From NCBI GenBank assembly GCA_937916505.1, contig CALFSW010000417.1, forward strand, positions 1 to 43,400: 43,400 nt of DNA, in the 5' to 3' direction. Of this stretch, positions 16,775 to 26,969 are shown in pieces (position 1 is the first letter of the stretch; each line of letters begins with the position of its first letter). The stretch is from an uncultured Verrucomicrobiales bacterium (GTDB lineage Bacteria > Verrucomicrobiota > Verrucomicrobiia > Verrucomicrobiales > Akkermansiaceae). Under the pieces are notes generated by a model. It had not been told where the DNA came from. It did no database searches and saw only the letters and a list, made by a program, of their open reading frames with translations. Both the position numbers and the translations under genes were made by a program.

Positions 16775-19401
16775 AAGCCTGGATCATTGTCTGGATTCTT
16801 GGATGGGCCTCCGCGTGGGGAAATCTGGATTGGGATCGTTTCCCTGACTTGCCCGATCGAGAGGGCTTCGCGGGAGTCTTTTCCGGCGTGGTGAGCGACG
16901 GGGGGGACGAGTTTTTGGTCGTGGCCGGAGGCGCGAATTTTCCAGAGGGGCGGCCTTGGGAAGACGGGAAAAAGGTCTACTATGATGACATTTATGTCCT
17001 GCCTTTGAAAGAGGGGGGAGCGTGGCGGAAGGCCGGGGTGAAATTACCGATAAAGGCGGGCTATGGGATGTCGGTGAGTTTGGAGCGAGGGGTGGCGCTG
17101 TTCATGGGTGGGAAGAATGGCGAAGAAATGAGGGGTGATTTGATTCAGGTTTCGATGCGTGATGGAAAGTTGAATCTCGATGAGTGGGGGAGTCTCCCTC
17201 GTAAGATGGCGGAAGGAGTGGCGGGAGTGGTCGCTGGAGAGGTGGTTGTGGGCGCAGGGGGAGCGAATGGAGAGACCTTGAAAGAGTTTTACCTTTTGAG
17301 TGATTTTGGTCCAAAGAAAGTGGCGTGGAAATCACTGGGCTGGCCGGAAGGTGCTCGCGGACGAACGTATGCCGTCGGTGGCGTTCGTGGTGGAAAGTTT
17401 TACCTTTTTGGCGGACGAGATTTTGAAGATTCAAAAGAGGAAAAAGAGGAGCGAATTTTTGGATTGGATTGGTTGAAGGATTGCTGGGAATTGGATGTGG
17501 ATTCGGGGGGCTGGAGTCGGTTGGCTGATCTTCCCGAAGCGCGGTCGGCAGCCCCGGCGATGGCGTTGCCGGTGGGGGCAAGTTCTTTTCTGATGTTGGG
17601 AGGGGTGACGGTCGATTTTTTGAAGGAGCAGATGGCGGCGCGTCCGGAGATCAATGGTCAGGGGATGGCGCATCCGGGGTTTCCGGGGTCGATTCTCTCA
17701 TACAATACGATCACGGATCGGTGGGCGGAGGTGGGAAGTTTTCCGATGGAGGGGACTTTTGCTCCGGTGACCACTCCGGTGGTTTTTTGGAATGGAAAGG
17801 TCATCATTCCGACCGGGGAGATCAAACCCGGGGTGAGATCGCCTCAGGTGTTGGTGGCAGAGATGGGCGGGACGAAGTTGCGCTTCGGAGTCGTGAATTG
17901 GATCGTGGTGGTGGTCTATCTTTTGGGAATGGTTGCGATTGGCTACTGGTTCATGAAGAGGGAAGCCGCTTCTTCGACGGAGGCTTACTTCCGGGGCGGG
18001 CAGAAGATTCCATTTTGGGTCGCGGGCTTGTCGATCTTCGCGACGATGTTGTCGGCGATTACTTTTATGGCGGTTCCGGGAACGGCTTATGCCACGAACT
18101 GGAACGGGTATATCGGGCAGTGGCCCATTCTGATTATCGTTCCTCTCGTCGTGATGTGCTACCTGCCGTTTTACCGGCGATTGAATATCACGACTGCCTA
18201 TGAGTATCTCGAGAAGAGGTTCAACGTGGCGACGCGGGTGATCGGAAGTGTGACCTTTATGTTGTTTCATGTCGGTCGGGTCGCAATTGTTCTCTATCTC
18301 CCCGCGCTGGCTCTTTCGAGTGTCACGAACATCGATATCTTTTTGGCAATCGCGGTGATCGGAGTGCTCTGCGTGATTTATACCGTGATGGGAGGAATTG
18401 AAGCGGTGGTTTGGACGGATGCGATTCAGGCACTCGTTTTGATTGGCGGGGCTTTGCTGTGCTTTGGATTGATTGTGTCGCAAGTTGATGGAGGGCTTGG
18501 TGCGATTGGCTCGGCGATGAGTGAGCAAGGAAAGGGCCTCACCGCGAGTTGGGATTTTGGAGATCTCTCGATTGCGAAGGGATCGACTTCGGGCTTTGTC
18601 TTGTTCGTGGCCTTTATGATGGCGAATTTGCCCTCGTATACCTCGGGTCAGGATGTCGTGCAGCGCTATGTCACGACGTCTTCGGAGAAGGAGGCGGCTA
18701 AATCCTTGTGGATGAATATTGGCATGGTGTTGATCGGTTCGGCGATCTTCTTTGGATTGGGGACGGCTCTCTTTGTCTTCTACCAGGACAAGCCCGGGTT
18801 GATGGATCCGGGCCTGCCGGCCAAGGACAGCGTGCTGCCCTTCTTTATCATGCAGAATCTTCCGGTGGGAGTGGCGGGCTTGATTATCGCAGGAGTTTTC
18901 GCGGCTGCTCAGTCGACGATTTCGAGCTCGTTGAACTCGGTGGCGACGGCTTTTGTGACTGACGTTTATGGAAGGTTGCTGAAGCCCGAAAGTTCCGATG
19001 CGCAGCGGCTCGGGGTGGCAAAGTGGGTCGTGATTATTTTGGGGGCTGTGGGGATTGGAGTGTCGAGCTATCTCGCGATGATCAAGACGGACGAGGTGTT
19101 TATGCTCTTCAACCGCTTCATTGGATTTGCGCTTGGACCCTTGGGCGGGCTGTTTGCGTTGGGTATTTTTTCACGACGACCCAATGGGATGGCCGGGTTG
19201 TTGGCGCTGATTTTGGGGGTGGTGGCCGTGCTGTCGGCTTACCTGATGAATGAAGCGGGAATCATTGACTTGATGCCTTTGCTCTACGGGGCGGTGGGCT
19301 TCTTTTCGACCTTGCTGACGGGGATTGTCCTTGGGTTTGTCCTGCGTGCGACTAATGAAGAAGTGGCGGGGTTGACGATTTGGACACAGAAGAAGAGATG
19401 A
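16771..19401 (+). CDS. Kelch sialic-acid mutarotase (NanM-like) fused to a sodium:solute symporter
   Basis: The ATG at 16771 overlaps the lyase stop (ATGA) and begins a signal peptide (MKAWIIVWILGWASAWG). Residues about 20-365 are a kelch six-bladed propeller of the cyclically permuted mutarotase type; ANFPEGRPWEDGKK at 55-68 and KVYYDDIYVLP are hallmarks, and blades read 'FYLFGGRD' and 'SSFLMLGGVTV'. From about 369 to the end (876) is an SSS (SLC5-like) transporter with many membrane helices (first helix about 374-395), including 'PFWVAGLSIFATMLSAITFMA', 'YTVMGGIEAVVWTDAIQ' and 'AAAQSTISSSLNSVATAFVTDVYG'. Inferred role: the extracytoplasmic propeller speeds anomer conversion of sialic acid, which the attached symporter imports with Na+. 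The single polypeptide would tie the two steps at the inner membrane. The frame is uninterrupted across the junction. Confidence 0.88.
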   Translation: MKAWIIVWILGWASAWGNLDWDRFPDLPDREGFAGVFSGVVSDGGDEFLVVAGGANFPEGRPWEDGKKVYYDDIYVLPLKEGGAWRKAGVKLPIKAGYGMSVSLERGVALFMGGKNGEEMRGDLIQVSMRDGKLNLDEWGSLPRKMAEGVAGVVAGEVVVGAGGANGETLKEFYLLSDFGPKKVAWKSLGWPEGARGRTYAVGGVRGGKFYLFGGRDFEDSKEEKEERIFGLDWLKDCWELDVDSGGWSRLADLPEARSAAPAMALPVGASSFLMLGGVTVDFLKEQMAARPEINGQGMAHPGFPGSILSYNTITDRWAEVGSFPMEGTFAPVTTPVVFWNGKVIIPTGEIKPGVRSPQVLVAEMGGTKLRFGVVNWIVVVVYLLGMVAIGYWFMKREAASSTEAYFRGGQKIPFWVAGLSIFATMLSAITFMAVPGTAYATNWNGYIGQWPILIIVPLVVMCYLPFYRRLNITTAYEYLEKRFNVATRVIGSVTFMLFHVGRVAIVLYLPALALSSVTNIDIFLAIAVIGVLCVIYTVMGGIEAVVWTDAIQALVLIGGALLCFGLIVSQVDGGLGAIGSAMSEQGKGLTASWDFGDLSIAKGSTSGFVLFVAFMMANLPSYTSGQDVVQRYVTTSSEKEAAKSLWMNIGMVLIGSAIFFGLGTALFVFYQDKPGLMDPGLPAKDSVLPFFIMQNLPVGVAGLIIAGVFAAAQSTISSSLNSVATAFVTDVYGRLLKPESSDAQRLGVAKWVVIILGAVGIGVSSYLAMIKTDEVFMLFNRFIGFALGPLGGLFALGIFSRRPNGMAGLLALILGVVAVLSAYLMNEAGIIDLMPLLYGAVGFFSTLLTGIVLGFVLRATNEEVAGLTIWTQKKR

Positions 19402-20591
19402 GTGGATATTCGAAAGAGGAGTTGGACGGACTGCGGGATTTTTATCGTTCGAGTTTGCTCGATGATACTTTGGAGTTCTGGATGCCGGAGATTGTCGATG
19501 AGGAATTCGGCGGGTATTTGTCGATGCGTGATCGGGACGGGAGTTTGATTGATGACGACAAGTCGGTTTGGCTCCAGGGTCGCTTTGCGTGGATGTTATC
19601 AACGCTCTACAACACGGTGGAAAAACGGGACGAGTGGTTGGCGGCGGCGAAAAGCGGGGTGGAGTTTTTGAAGAAGCATTGTTTCGACGAGGATGGACGG
19701 ATGTTTTTTTTGATGACGCGTGAGGGGAAGCCTTTGCGGAAGAGGCGGTATTATTTTTCGGAAGCCTTTGCGGTGATGGCTTTTGCGGCCTACGGAAAGG
19801 CCTCTGGCGAGGAGGAGTGGATTGAGGAAGCCCGACAACTTTTCGCGAAATGCATGGACTATGCAGAGGGCCGGATTCCGACAGGGGAGCCGAAGTGGAC
19901 AAGCGAGCGGCAGATGAAGGGGATCGGGGTGCCCATGATTTTTCTTCAGGTGGCCCAGGTCCTGGTTGCCAATGGCGGGGATGAATTGGCGGAGCGGAAG
20001 ATTGATGAATTTATCGAGGAGATTAGGGAATTTGTGAAGGATGACATCGAGTGTGTCATGGAACAGATTGGGATGGATGGAGAAGTGGTGGATCACATTG
20101 ATGCCCGGACTTTGAATCCGGGGCATGCCATTGAAGGAGCTTGGTTTATTTTGGACGAGGCGAAGCGACGGGGAGGTGATACGGAGCTGATTGAGTTGGG
20201 GTGTTGCATGCTTGACTACATGTGGAAGCTGGGCTGGGACGAAGAGCATGGTGGCATCCTCTACTTCAAGGATGTTTACGGAAAGCCGGTGCAGGAGTAT
20301 TGGCACGATATGAAGTTTTGGTGGCCCCAGTGTGAGGCGATCATCGCGACTCTATTGGCTTACCAACTCACGGGAGATGAGAAGTATGCAAAGTGGCATC
20401 GCATGATCCACAAGTATGCTCACGCGACTTTTCCAGATCGAGAGAATGGCGAGTGGTTTGGTTATCTGCATCGGGACGGTCGAATCTCGTCACCAGTGAA
20501 GGGAAATCAATTCAAGGGGCCGTTTCACCTGCCGAGGATGCAATGGTATTGCTGGCAGCTTCTGGACTCAAAGGGTCCAGATGGAATATAA
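19398..20591 (+). CDS. N-acylglucosamine 2-epimerase (AGE family)
   Basis: A 397-residue alpha/alpha-barrel protein; the ATG at 19398 overlaps the symporter stop (ATGA). Motifs match N-acetylglucosamine 2-epimerase (renin-binding-protein family): DKSVWLQGRFAWML at 54-67, NPGHAIEGAW at 240-249 and KGPFHLPRM at 373-381. H243 and H377 correspond to the two histidines considered catalytic in the family. Expected reaction: N-acetylmannosamine to N-acetylglucosamine in the cytoplasm, replacing the NanK/NanE route of enteric bacteria. The product would then need GlcNAc kinase and NagA/NagB, which are not in this window. Last gene of the three-gene nan operon; its stop is 23 nt from the convergent DUF1501 gene. 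Confidence 0.88.
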   Translation: MSGYSKEELDGLRDFYRSSLLDDTLEFWMPEIVDEEFGGYLSMRDRDGSLIDDDKSVWLQGRFAWMLSTLYNTVEKRDEWLAAAKSGVEFLKKHCFDEDGRMFFLMTREGKPLRKRRYYFSEAFAVMAFAAYGKASGEEEWIEEARQLFAKCMDYAEGRIPTGEPKWTSERQMKGIGVPMIFLQVAQVLVANGGDELAERKIDEFIEEIREFVKDDIECVMEQIGMDGEVVDHIDARTLNPGHAIEGAWFILDEAKRRGGDTELIELGCCMLDYMWKLGWDEEHGGILYFKDVYGKPVQEYWHDMKFWWPQCEAIIATLLAYQLTGDEKYAKWHRMIHKYAHATFPDRENGEWFGYLHRDGRISSPVKGNQFKGPFHLPRMQWYCWQLLDSKGPDGI

Positions 20592-20614
20592 GCTGTCGAT
20601 CGTAGGGAGGACGT

Positions 20615-21877
20615 CTAGGAAAAGAGAGAGGCGATGGGCTTGCCTCCATCGGTGATGGGGACGGGGCGGGTTCCGTCCATGAGTTCGTGGTGGGGGTTGA
20701 TTCCCAGGGCGGCATGAATGGTGGCGTGGAAGTCGGGGATGGAGACCGGGTTCCCGACAATCTTTTTGGAGAGGTCGTCGGTGGCACCGAAGGCGCCTTG
20801 ATGATTCAAACCACCCCCGGCGAGAACGAGCGAGAAGGCCGATCCCTGATGGCCGCGGCCGCCGTTGCCGTCGAACTCGGGGGGACGTCCGAACTCGGTG
20901 GCGATGACAATGAGGGTTTTGTCGAGGAGTCCTTTTTCTTCAAGGTCGCCCATAAGCGTGGCGAGGCCGTTGTCGAGGTCTTGAATGAGTTCGTGTTGCT
21001 TGAGTTGTCCTTTCCCGTGGGTGTCCCAACCGGTGCCGTTGATGAAGCCCGGGTTGTGGGAGAGTTCGACAAAGCGGACCCCGTCCTGAACGAGGCGCCG
21101 GGCGAGGAGGCAGCGTTGGCCGAATTCGCTTTTGTAGGTGTGGCGAAGGTCGGCTGGTTCGGAATCGAGATTGAAATTTTTCATGAAGCCCGGACCGGCG
21201 AGGCGGAGGGCATCGGCCTGGGCCATCTCGTAATCGGCCAGAACGGAGTCGGCGGGGATGCGATCCTGCAGGGGTTTGAGGAGTCTCTTGCGGGTCGCAA
21301 TCCGTTCGCTGGTGAGGAAGTCCGGTCCGGTGAATCCGGCGGGTCCGGATTTAAGATCAGTGAGGTAGATGTTGCCGTATTGAGCGCCGAGAAATCCGGG
21401 GCCGCGGCTGACATTGGGAAAGCCGATGAGCATGTAGGCGGGGACCTTGGAATTGGCCGGGCCACGTTGCTGCGCGATGATCGATCCGATCGAGGGATAG
21501 GTGGTGGAGCCGCTGATGGGGCGGCCGGTGTGCACAAAGTTGGAAGCGAGCGCGTGCTCATCGATGAGTTGATTACTGATGGAACGGACCGCGGTGATGC
21601 GGTCCATGAAACGAGCCGTTTTTGACAAATGTTGGCAGACTTTCACTCCGGGAACGGCGGTTTCGATGGAGGCGTAGTTCGAACCGGTGACGTAGGGCTT
21701 TTTAGCGCTGCCTTGTTTTTTGGGGTCAAAGGTGTCGATCTGGGACATGCCGCCGCCGAGCCAGATGAGGATGCAGTGTTCGGCCTTTCCTTTGGGCAGG
21801 GTGGGCTGAGTGGCTCCGGGAGATGTTCCTGAAAGGGAGGCCAGGGCGGAAGCGGAGAGGAAGTGTCGACGGTTCAT
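20615..21877 (-). CDS. DUF1501 family protein, Tat-exported
   Basis: 420 residues with a twin-arginine-like leader ([17 protein letters not shown]). DUF1501 signatures include '[20 protein letters not shown]', '[19 protein letters not shown]', '[20 protein letters not shown]', '[18 protein letters not shown]' and '[14 protein letters not shown]'. It is a different subgroup from the protein at 11905-13290. The fold is alkaline phosphatase/sulfatase-like, the activity unknown, and the location probably periplasmic. It is the third gene of a minus-strand operon after PSD1 and CE15, starting 14 nt beyond the CE15 stop. No Shine-Dalgarno is evident before the ATG, suggesting coupled translation. 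Confidence 0.9.
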   Translation of the reverse strand: MNRRHFLSASALASLSGTSPGATQPTLPKGKAEHCILIWLGGGMSQIDTFDPKKQGSAKKPYVTGSNYASIETAVPGVKVCQHLSKTARFMDRITAVRSISNQLIDEHALASNFVHTGRPISGSTTYPSIGSIIAQQRGPANSKVPAYMLIGFPNVSRGPGFLGAQYGNIYLTDLKSGPAGFTGPDFLTSERIATRKRLLKPLQDRIPADSVLADYEMAQADALRLAGPGFMKNFNLDSEPADLRHTYKSEFGQRCLLARRLVQDGVRFVELSHNPGFINGTGWDTHGKGQLKQHELIQDLDNGLATLMGDLEEKGLLDKTLIVIATEFGRPPEFDGNGGRGHQGSAFSLVLAGGGLNHQGAFGATDDLSKKIVGNPVSIPDFHATIHAALGINPHHELMDGTRPVPITDGGKPIASLFS

Positions 21878-21891
21878 GAGGGGGGATCTAT

Positions 21892-23034
21892 TTACTTGAG
21901 GTGGATGTCGCCGAAGTTGAGATATTGCTCCCAGTCGTAGGCGGTGAGATCGTGTTTTCCGGAACGAATATGGTAGCCGATTGATCCGCTTTGGAGCGGT
22001 GTGTCATTGGCGGGCATCGTTTTGGTGCCGAGGCCTTTGAGGCCGAAGAGTTGGTAGACCGGTCCGGCATGGACCGCGGCCAGGAATTCTCCCTCGGGAT
22101 CGGCCCAGGCATCTTTAGAGGCGCTGGCAACGTAAACAGCACGTGGTGCCATGAGGGCGATGAGCTGGTGTTGGTCAATGGGGAGGGTGTTTTCCTTGTC
22201 GTTGTATTTTTTGTAGTTTCCGCAGAACCAATGAGGGAAGGACTTGTTGATGCGGGCGACCAGTTCCCCCTTGCGACGTCGGGCGAGGGCGGCTCCGGTG
22301 CAGCCCGAATTGTTGGAGATGGTGAGGGCGAATCGCGGGTCGCTTGCGCCGGCCCAGAGGGAGGCCTTGCCTCCGCGCGAGTGACCGATGACGGCGATTT
22401 TTGAAGCGTCGACATCAGGGGTGCTTTCAAAATAATCGAGCACGCGCGAGGCTCCCCAGGCCCAGCCTGCGATGGTGGCCCAGGCGTCGCCGGGTCGTTT
22501 GCCGGGGTATTGATCGAAGACCTTGTGCACGCCATTGTCGAAGTTGAGATCGGAGTCGGTGCTCAGCTCCGAGTTGTGGAAGGTCGCGGCGACATAGCCT
22601 CGGGAGACGATGGTTTCCGCGGGCCAGAAGTCGTCCTTCTTTTCACGGGTCGGATCGATGTTTTCGCGGTCCCGGTTGCAGATGAGGAGATATCCGGGAG
22701 CGGGCTTTTGAGCCTTGTTGGGGATGAAGGCGATGAGCTTGAATTTCCCGTCGCCTCCGGGTCCGGAGTAGGAAATCTCAACGATTTTCAAGGTTGCCTT
22801 GCCCTCCATGGCGGTGGGGTCCTCCTTGATCGTCTTGAAGCTGAGGTTCGCGGGCTTTCCAATGGGCGCGCGTCCGAAAATATTCTCTTTGAAAAGCTCG
22901 AGCGTTTGGGGTCTCTGGGTTTTCAGCCACTCTTCCTTGGTGGCCGCAGGCGGGGTTCCGAGGACGTTGGGGAGATCTTGAGCTGAGGAGTGGGCCGCAA
23001 GCAGAAGTGCGAGGAAGGTGGTTTTCAGATTCAT
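21892..23034 (-). CDS. Secreted glucuronoyl (carbohydrate family 15) esterase
   Basis: The ATG at 23034 starts a signal peptide ([19 protein letters not shown]), and the longer frame to 23055 is disregarded. The 380 residues are an alpha/beta-hydrolase with bacterial CE15 hallmarks: nucleophile S219 in [15 protein letters not shown], then [17 protein letters not shown] at 241-257. These are followed by '[13 protein letters not shown]', '[20 protein letters not shown]' and the histidine H361 in [13 protein letters not shown]15 enzymes split ester bonds between glucuronoyl side chains of xylan and lignin alcohols, or related uronate esters in marine polysaccharides. The gene starts 2 nt after the PSD1 stop, a very tight operon. 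Automatic annotation may call it acetylxylan esterase. The exact substrate is unknown. Confidence 0.85.
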   Translation of the reverse strand: MNLKTTFLALLLAAHSSAQDLPNVLGTPPAATKEEWLKTQRPQTLELFKENIFGRAPIGKPANLSFKTIKEDPTAMEGKATLKIVEISYSGPGGDGKFKLIAFIPNKAQKPAPGYLLICNRDRENIDPTREKKDDFWPAETIVSRGYVAATFHNSELSTDSDLNFDNGVHKVFDQYPGKRPGDAWATIAGWAWGASRVLDYFESTPDVDASKIAVIGHSRGGKASLWAGASDPRFALTISNNSGCTGAALARRRKGELVARINKSFPHWFCGNYKKYNDKENTLPIDQHQLIALMAPRAVYVASASKDAWADPEGEFLAAVHAGPVYQLFGLKGLGTKTMPANDTPLQSGSIGYHIRSGKHDLTAYDWEQYLNFGDIHLK

Positions 23035-23036
23035 TG

Positions 23037-26000
23037 TTAGCGAGTGTAGACCCATTCGGGTGAGTTGACGATCGCCCAGAGAACGTCTTCGAAACGTTCG
23101 CGCCAGGCGCTGGTGAGTTTAAGGGTGGGGCGATCCCCGGCACGGGCGGCCATGATTTCCTTGCGACGAAGGTCATCGGCGACGGGATCGAGATGGTTAT
23201 ACCACGAGACGTAGAGTGGGGGGCGGTTTTTTGCGGGGGGAGTTGTGGGTGACGTCCCTGTGAGGCGGGACGGAAAACCGGGTTCGAGGTGGGCGCGATA
23301 AAGCTCTTTTTCTTGGGCCGTGGGTTTGCGGGTGAGGAGTTTTAGAAAAAGTTGCTCGAGGAAGGAGTCGAGTGATTGATTTTGTAAGGCGAAGTCGGTG
23401 AGAGCGTGGTCGTCGGAGAGACGGGTGAGCCAGATGCCCATTGTGCCGTTGGAAAGGATGGCGGGTTGGAGAGCGCTGGGATCGGTGTTGCGGGAGCTGC
23501 TCGAGGACTGGCGGCTGGCGGTCCAACCGAAGGCGGAAAGGACATCCGAGACGGCTTGCACGCGGGGGAGGGTGAGGCTGAGACGGTCGCGTTCATTTGA
23601 GAGGCTGGCGAGCATCCAGGCGCGGCGCGGTTGACCAAGCGAGATGCTGCTAACGAGTGGACGGCGGCCATCGATGTCGATGTTCATTTCCTCGGTGCGG
23701 AAGGGTTTGCCGGTGGCGTGGAAGAGGGAATCGACAATTTGCTCGGCTCTCAGTCGACGCGGAGCGGGTGAGGTGAAGAGGGGCGATGTTTTCTTCAGGG
23801 AGAGATCGTTTGCCCGTTGGTAGGCGTGCGAGTTGAGAATGAGGCGGGCGAGGTGCTTCAGGCTGTAGTTGCTGCGCACCAATTCGTGACCCAACCAGCG
23901 GAGGAGTTGTCGATGACTGGGCGCGGATTTTTCCCAATCCTCGGGTGACTCGACGAGGCCGCGTCCCATGAGTTGTTGCCAGAGGCGGTTGGCCATGACT
24001 TGGGCGAAGCGTTCGTTTTGTGGCGCGGTGATGAGAGCGGCGAGGAGGTCGCGGGTGTCGGAGGGGTGTTCCGCGAGATTACGACCAAGCTCGAGGTTGA
24101 TGAACTCCTTGAAGGGCCAGGCTGGTGCGACGCTGGAGCCGGGCTTGAGGGTGACTTCGATCAAGGGTTTGCGTCCACCCTTGCTGAGACTTTCGAGGGA
24201 GACACTGCTGGTCTTGGGCACGGTGACGGGTTTGCGGCTGAGAAGGGCGGCGAGTTCGAAGAGGTCTTTTTGAATTGACTTGTGCGAAGGGGCGTCGTGA
24301 CAACGGGCGCACTTCATTTCCAAGCCCAAAAAGGCGGAGCTGATGACGAGACCTTTCGCGGCCATGGGGACGTCGTTTTGTGAAGCAAGTCCGAAGCCGG
24401 CGGGACCGCCGAGCTTTTGACTGCCCTGCATGCGAATGAGTTCGGTGACCATGAGGTCGAGCGGTTTCTCATCGAGGAGGGATTCGTGAAGCCACCAACG
24501 GAAGGGGCCGGTGTTGTTGAGGGTGGGATTGAGGATGTTGGGATTCTCGGCGAGGATGTCCTGCCAGTAGCCCATCCAATTGTCGGCCCAGCGTGGGTCA
24601 GCGAGGAGTCGCTCGATCTCCTTGGCGCGGCGATCGGGAGAGTTGTGAGAGAGAAAGTTTTCGATCTCGATGAGTGATGGCGGGACGCCGATGGTGTCGA
24701 GTGAGACGCGGCGAAGGAAGGTGAGGTCGTCGGTGAGTTCGGTGAGATGAATACGGTCGACGTTGAGCTCCGGCCAATGGGCTCCTTCGCTGATCCATTG
24801 CTTGATGAGAGTTTGTTCCTCCGGGGTGACAAGGTCGCCTTTCGGGGGCATGCGCTCTTCTTCATCGTCGGTGGTGATGCGGGCGAAGAGGGCGCTCTTT
24901 TCGGGATGTCCGGCGGTGAGGGCGGGGCCATCGAATTCGCCGCCTTCGAGAGCGGAAGCGAGACTGGTGAGGTCGAGGTCGCCTTTGGTTTTTTGGCCCT
25001 GATGACAGGAGAAGCATTTTGCTTCCAGGATGGGAAAGATCTCTTGGTAGAAGTGAATCTGTCCCGGTTTGTCTTCCTTGATTTGAGAGGAGAGTTCCTG
25101 GATGCGGGCGTTCAGGAAGTGGTCGATTTGATTGTTTGCCGGAAGGTCTTCGGCCGCCGGGGGAAGAGCGATTGGTTGAAGCGAGGCGAGGTAGGATTGG
25201 GCGACTTCACGGCGTTTGCTCCAGTAGGGGGCGTGTTCTTTGAAGGCGGTGGTGCGGCGTTCGAGGTTGGTTTGCTTGACCCCGAGTTGGTGCTTCTTTT
25301 CGAAGGCCGGGAAAGTCTCGTCGTTGTAGGCGAGAGGTGATCCGGTGGGAGTGAGGACGTGCCAGTGGGATGAACCTTCGAGGGAAAAGGCGACGACGAA
25401 CTCACCGGGTTCGGGGCGATTGCCGCCGGTGCCGATGAGTTGCTGCATGGAGATGAGGTGCTGACCTCCTTGGGTGGTGAAGGTGGCGAGGGCTTCTTCA
25501 TTGCCGGGAGTGACGAAGCGGAAGTGGGGATCGCCGGGGTTGAGGTAGTCGTCTTGGTCCTTGGTGTATCCAAGGGCGCCTTCAGAGGGAGGAGTGAAAC
25601 CGGTTTGCATGATCCTCCTGGAGTCGATGACGAGGCGGGCGGAGTTTCTTCCCCGGAGGAGGAAGCGGTGCGTTCCGGCAGGGAGGGTGACTTTTGAAGT
25701 GGCACGAAGGAGGAAGGGGCGCTTGCGATCGCCGCGGACCCCGGTGGCGACGTAGCGGAAGGGAAGCGAGGGGATGGCAAAGTGAGTTAGGGTGAAAGAC
25801 TCGCTGGCGCGGGGATCGCGCTTGGGCCAGGCCTTGCCGCCGGGGACGCCTTTTTCGCAGATCTCGACGAGGACGGTGTTGCTTGGGATCTTATCGGGAT
25901 CGAGGGCTGAAGGCGGAGCGAGATGTTGGTAGCGGGAGAGGAGGAGTTCTTCAGGGAGGCGTTCGCGATAGATCGCGATTTGATCGAGGGCGCCCTTGAA

Positions 26001-26723
26001 TTGGTTGCCGGCGGAGCCGCCGTTTCCGGTGCCGATCATGATGTCGTCGGCATCGGCGACGGGAGGACGGGTGGTCTTTCCTCCCATGTCCCAGGTGCCT
26101 TGCGTGATGCGGTTGCCGTCGATGTAAGCGACGATGGAGTCAGGCTTTCCAAAGGTGTAGGAGAGGGCGAGATGGTGCCAGTCGCCATCGGCGTCGAGGC
26201 CTTCGGAAGCGGTCCAGCGATGGTATTCCGCCTGTTCGTCGGCAGAGCGGAAGAGAAAAGTGGGAAGAGCGTATCCCTTGTCGCCCTTGAGGCGGAGAGC
26301 CCAGTTTTGGTTTTCGGGCGTGAAGGCTTTGTTGTGGTTCCTTCCCTTGCCGATAAGGTAGGCGAAGGAATTCGAGGAGAGGGAGTCGAGGGCAACCCAG
26401 GCTTCGATGGTGATGGAATCACCATTTGTGAAGCGGAGAGAAGTGGGGTCCGCTAGCTCCGACTCGCGCACCCGCCAGGCTGCGGGATGCCCGGGGAGGA
26501 CGAGGGATTTGTTTTCGGCCGGGAAAGTGGGGTATTCCGGGCGGATGAGTGAGTGGGATTCGATTCTGGCTTTGCCGATGAGAGAGCCGGGACCAGGCTG
26601 ATCGAAGGTCCATTGCACGATGGGATCGATGGCCGGGAGGGTTTCATGGTCATTTAGCGCCTCCCGGGCAAGACCGGAGAGAGTGGCAAGGGCCAGGATG
26701 AAATGGGGACGCAGGAAAGCCAT
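23037..26723 (-). CDS. PSD1-type protein with LamG, PSCyt1 heme motif, DUF1549 and DUF1553
   Basis: 1228 residues with a hydrophobic leader (MAFLRPHFILALATLSGLA). Residues about 35-250 form a LamG/concanavalin-like domain (ITIEAWVALDS, WHHLALSYTFG, FKGALDQIAIYRERLP). About 280-480 may be a PA14-like or jelly-roll region (LPAGTHRFLLRGRNSARLVID). A planctomycete-type cytochrome domain carries C570-x-x-C573-H574 and the downstream 'ERMPPKGD' methionine. DUF1549 follows (about 650-815, ending in C805ARCH809) and DUF1553 fills about 875-1220. LamG suggests carbohydrate binding, and the heme motif suggests electron transfer at the cell envelope; neither role is proven for this family. First gene of the operon with CE15 and DUF1501; a TTG precedes the chosen ATG. 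Confidence 0.88.
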   Translation of the reverse strand: MAFLRPHFILALATLSGLAREALNDHETLPAIDPIVQWTFDQPGPGSLIGKARIESHSLIRPEYPTFPAENKSLVLPGHPAAWRVRESELADPTSLRFTNGDSITIEAWVALDSLSSNSFAYLIGKGRNHNKAFTPENQNWALRLKGDKGYALPTFLFRSADEQAEYHRWTASEGLDADGDWHHLALSYTFGKPDSIVAYIDGNRITQGTWDMGGKTTRPPVADADDIMIGTGNGGSAGNQFKGALDQIAIYRERLPEELLLSRYQHLAPPSALDPDKIPSNTVLVEICEKGVPGGKAWPKRDPRASESFTLTHFAIPSLPFRYVATGVRGDRKRPFLLRATSKVTLPAGTHRFLLRGRNSARLVIDSRRIMQTGFTPPSEGALGYTKDQDDYLNPGDPHFRFVTPGNEEALATFTTQGGQHLISMQQLIGTGGNRPEPGEFVVAFSLEGSSHWHVLTPTGSPLAYNDETFPAFEKKHQLGVKQTNLERRTTAFKEHAPYWSKRREVAQSYLASLQPIALPPAAEDLPANNQIDHFLNARIQELSSQIKEDKPGQIHFYQEIFPILEAKCFSCHQGQKTKGDLDLTSLASALEGGEFDGPALTAGHPEKSALFARITTDDEEERMPPKGDLVTPEEQTLIKQWISEGAHWPELNVDRIHLTELTDDLTFLRRVSLDTIGVPPSLIEIENFLSHNSPDRRAKEIERLLADPRWADNWMGYWQDILAENPNILNPTLNNTGPFRWWLHESLLDEKPLDLMVTELIRMQGSQKLGGPAGFGLASQNDVPMAAKGLVISSAFLGLEMKCARCHDAPSHKSIQKDLFELAALLSRKPVTVPKTSSVSLESLSKGGRKPLIEVTLKPGSSVAPAWPFKEFINLELGRNLAEHPSDTRDLLAALITAPQNERFAQVMANRLWQQLMGRGLVESPEDWEKSAPSHRQLLRWLGHELVRSNYSLKHLARLILNSHAYQRANDLSLKKTSPLFTSPAPRRLRAEQIVDSLFHATGKPFRTEEMNIDIDGRRPLVSSISLGQPRRAWMLASLSNERDRLSLTLPRVQAVSDVLSAFGWTASRQSSSSSRNTDPSALQPAILSNGTMGIWLTRLSDDHALTDFALQNQSLDSFLEQLFLKLLTRKPTAQEKELYRAHLEPGFPSRLTGTSPTTPPAKNRPPLYVSWYNHLDPVADDLRRKEIMAARAGDRPTLKLTSAWRERFEDVLWAIVNSPEWVYTR

Positions 26724-26969
26724 CAAGATGATCTTACGTTGGATGGCGGGAAGAGATGATCAAAAAAGTGGAGCTTCTTTTGGAGGAAAAAGGGGGGGAG
26801 GCAGAGGTGATGAAATCTCCCGCCAGCCCGGAGGTGGGGCATCGTGTCCCGGGGTCTCCTTGGAATGTCACTGGAATAGGTGACATCTTAGGGTGACAAA
26901 TGCTGGTCATCGGGTCCGTCATAGTTGAAAAACCTGTCTCGAATCCCGGGTAGAGCTATTTCAAGAAAC
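26724..26969. promoter_or_regulatory. Divergent promoter region
   Basis: 246 bp separate the PSD1-CE15-DUF1501 operon (minus) from the DUF1080/heme gene (plus). It should hold both promoters. I see a purine-rich tract (26761-26815) but no clear operator dyad. Confidence 0.35.

Noticed and set aside
20561-20581. Perfect TCTGGAC/GTCCAGA hairpin at the end of the nan operon
   Set aside because: It lies inside the last codons of the epimerase gene and has no T-run, so I do not call it a terminator.
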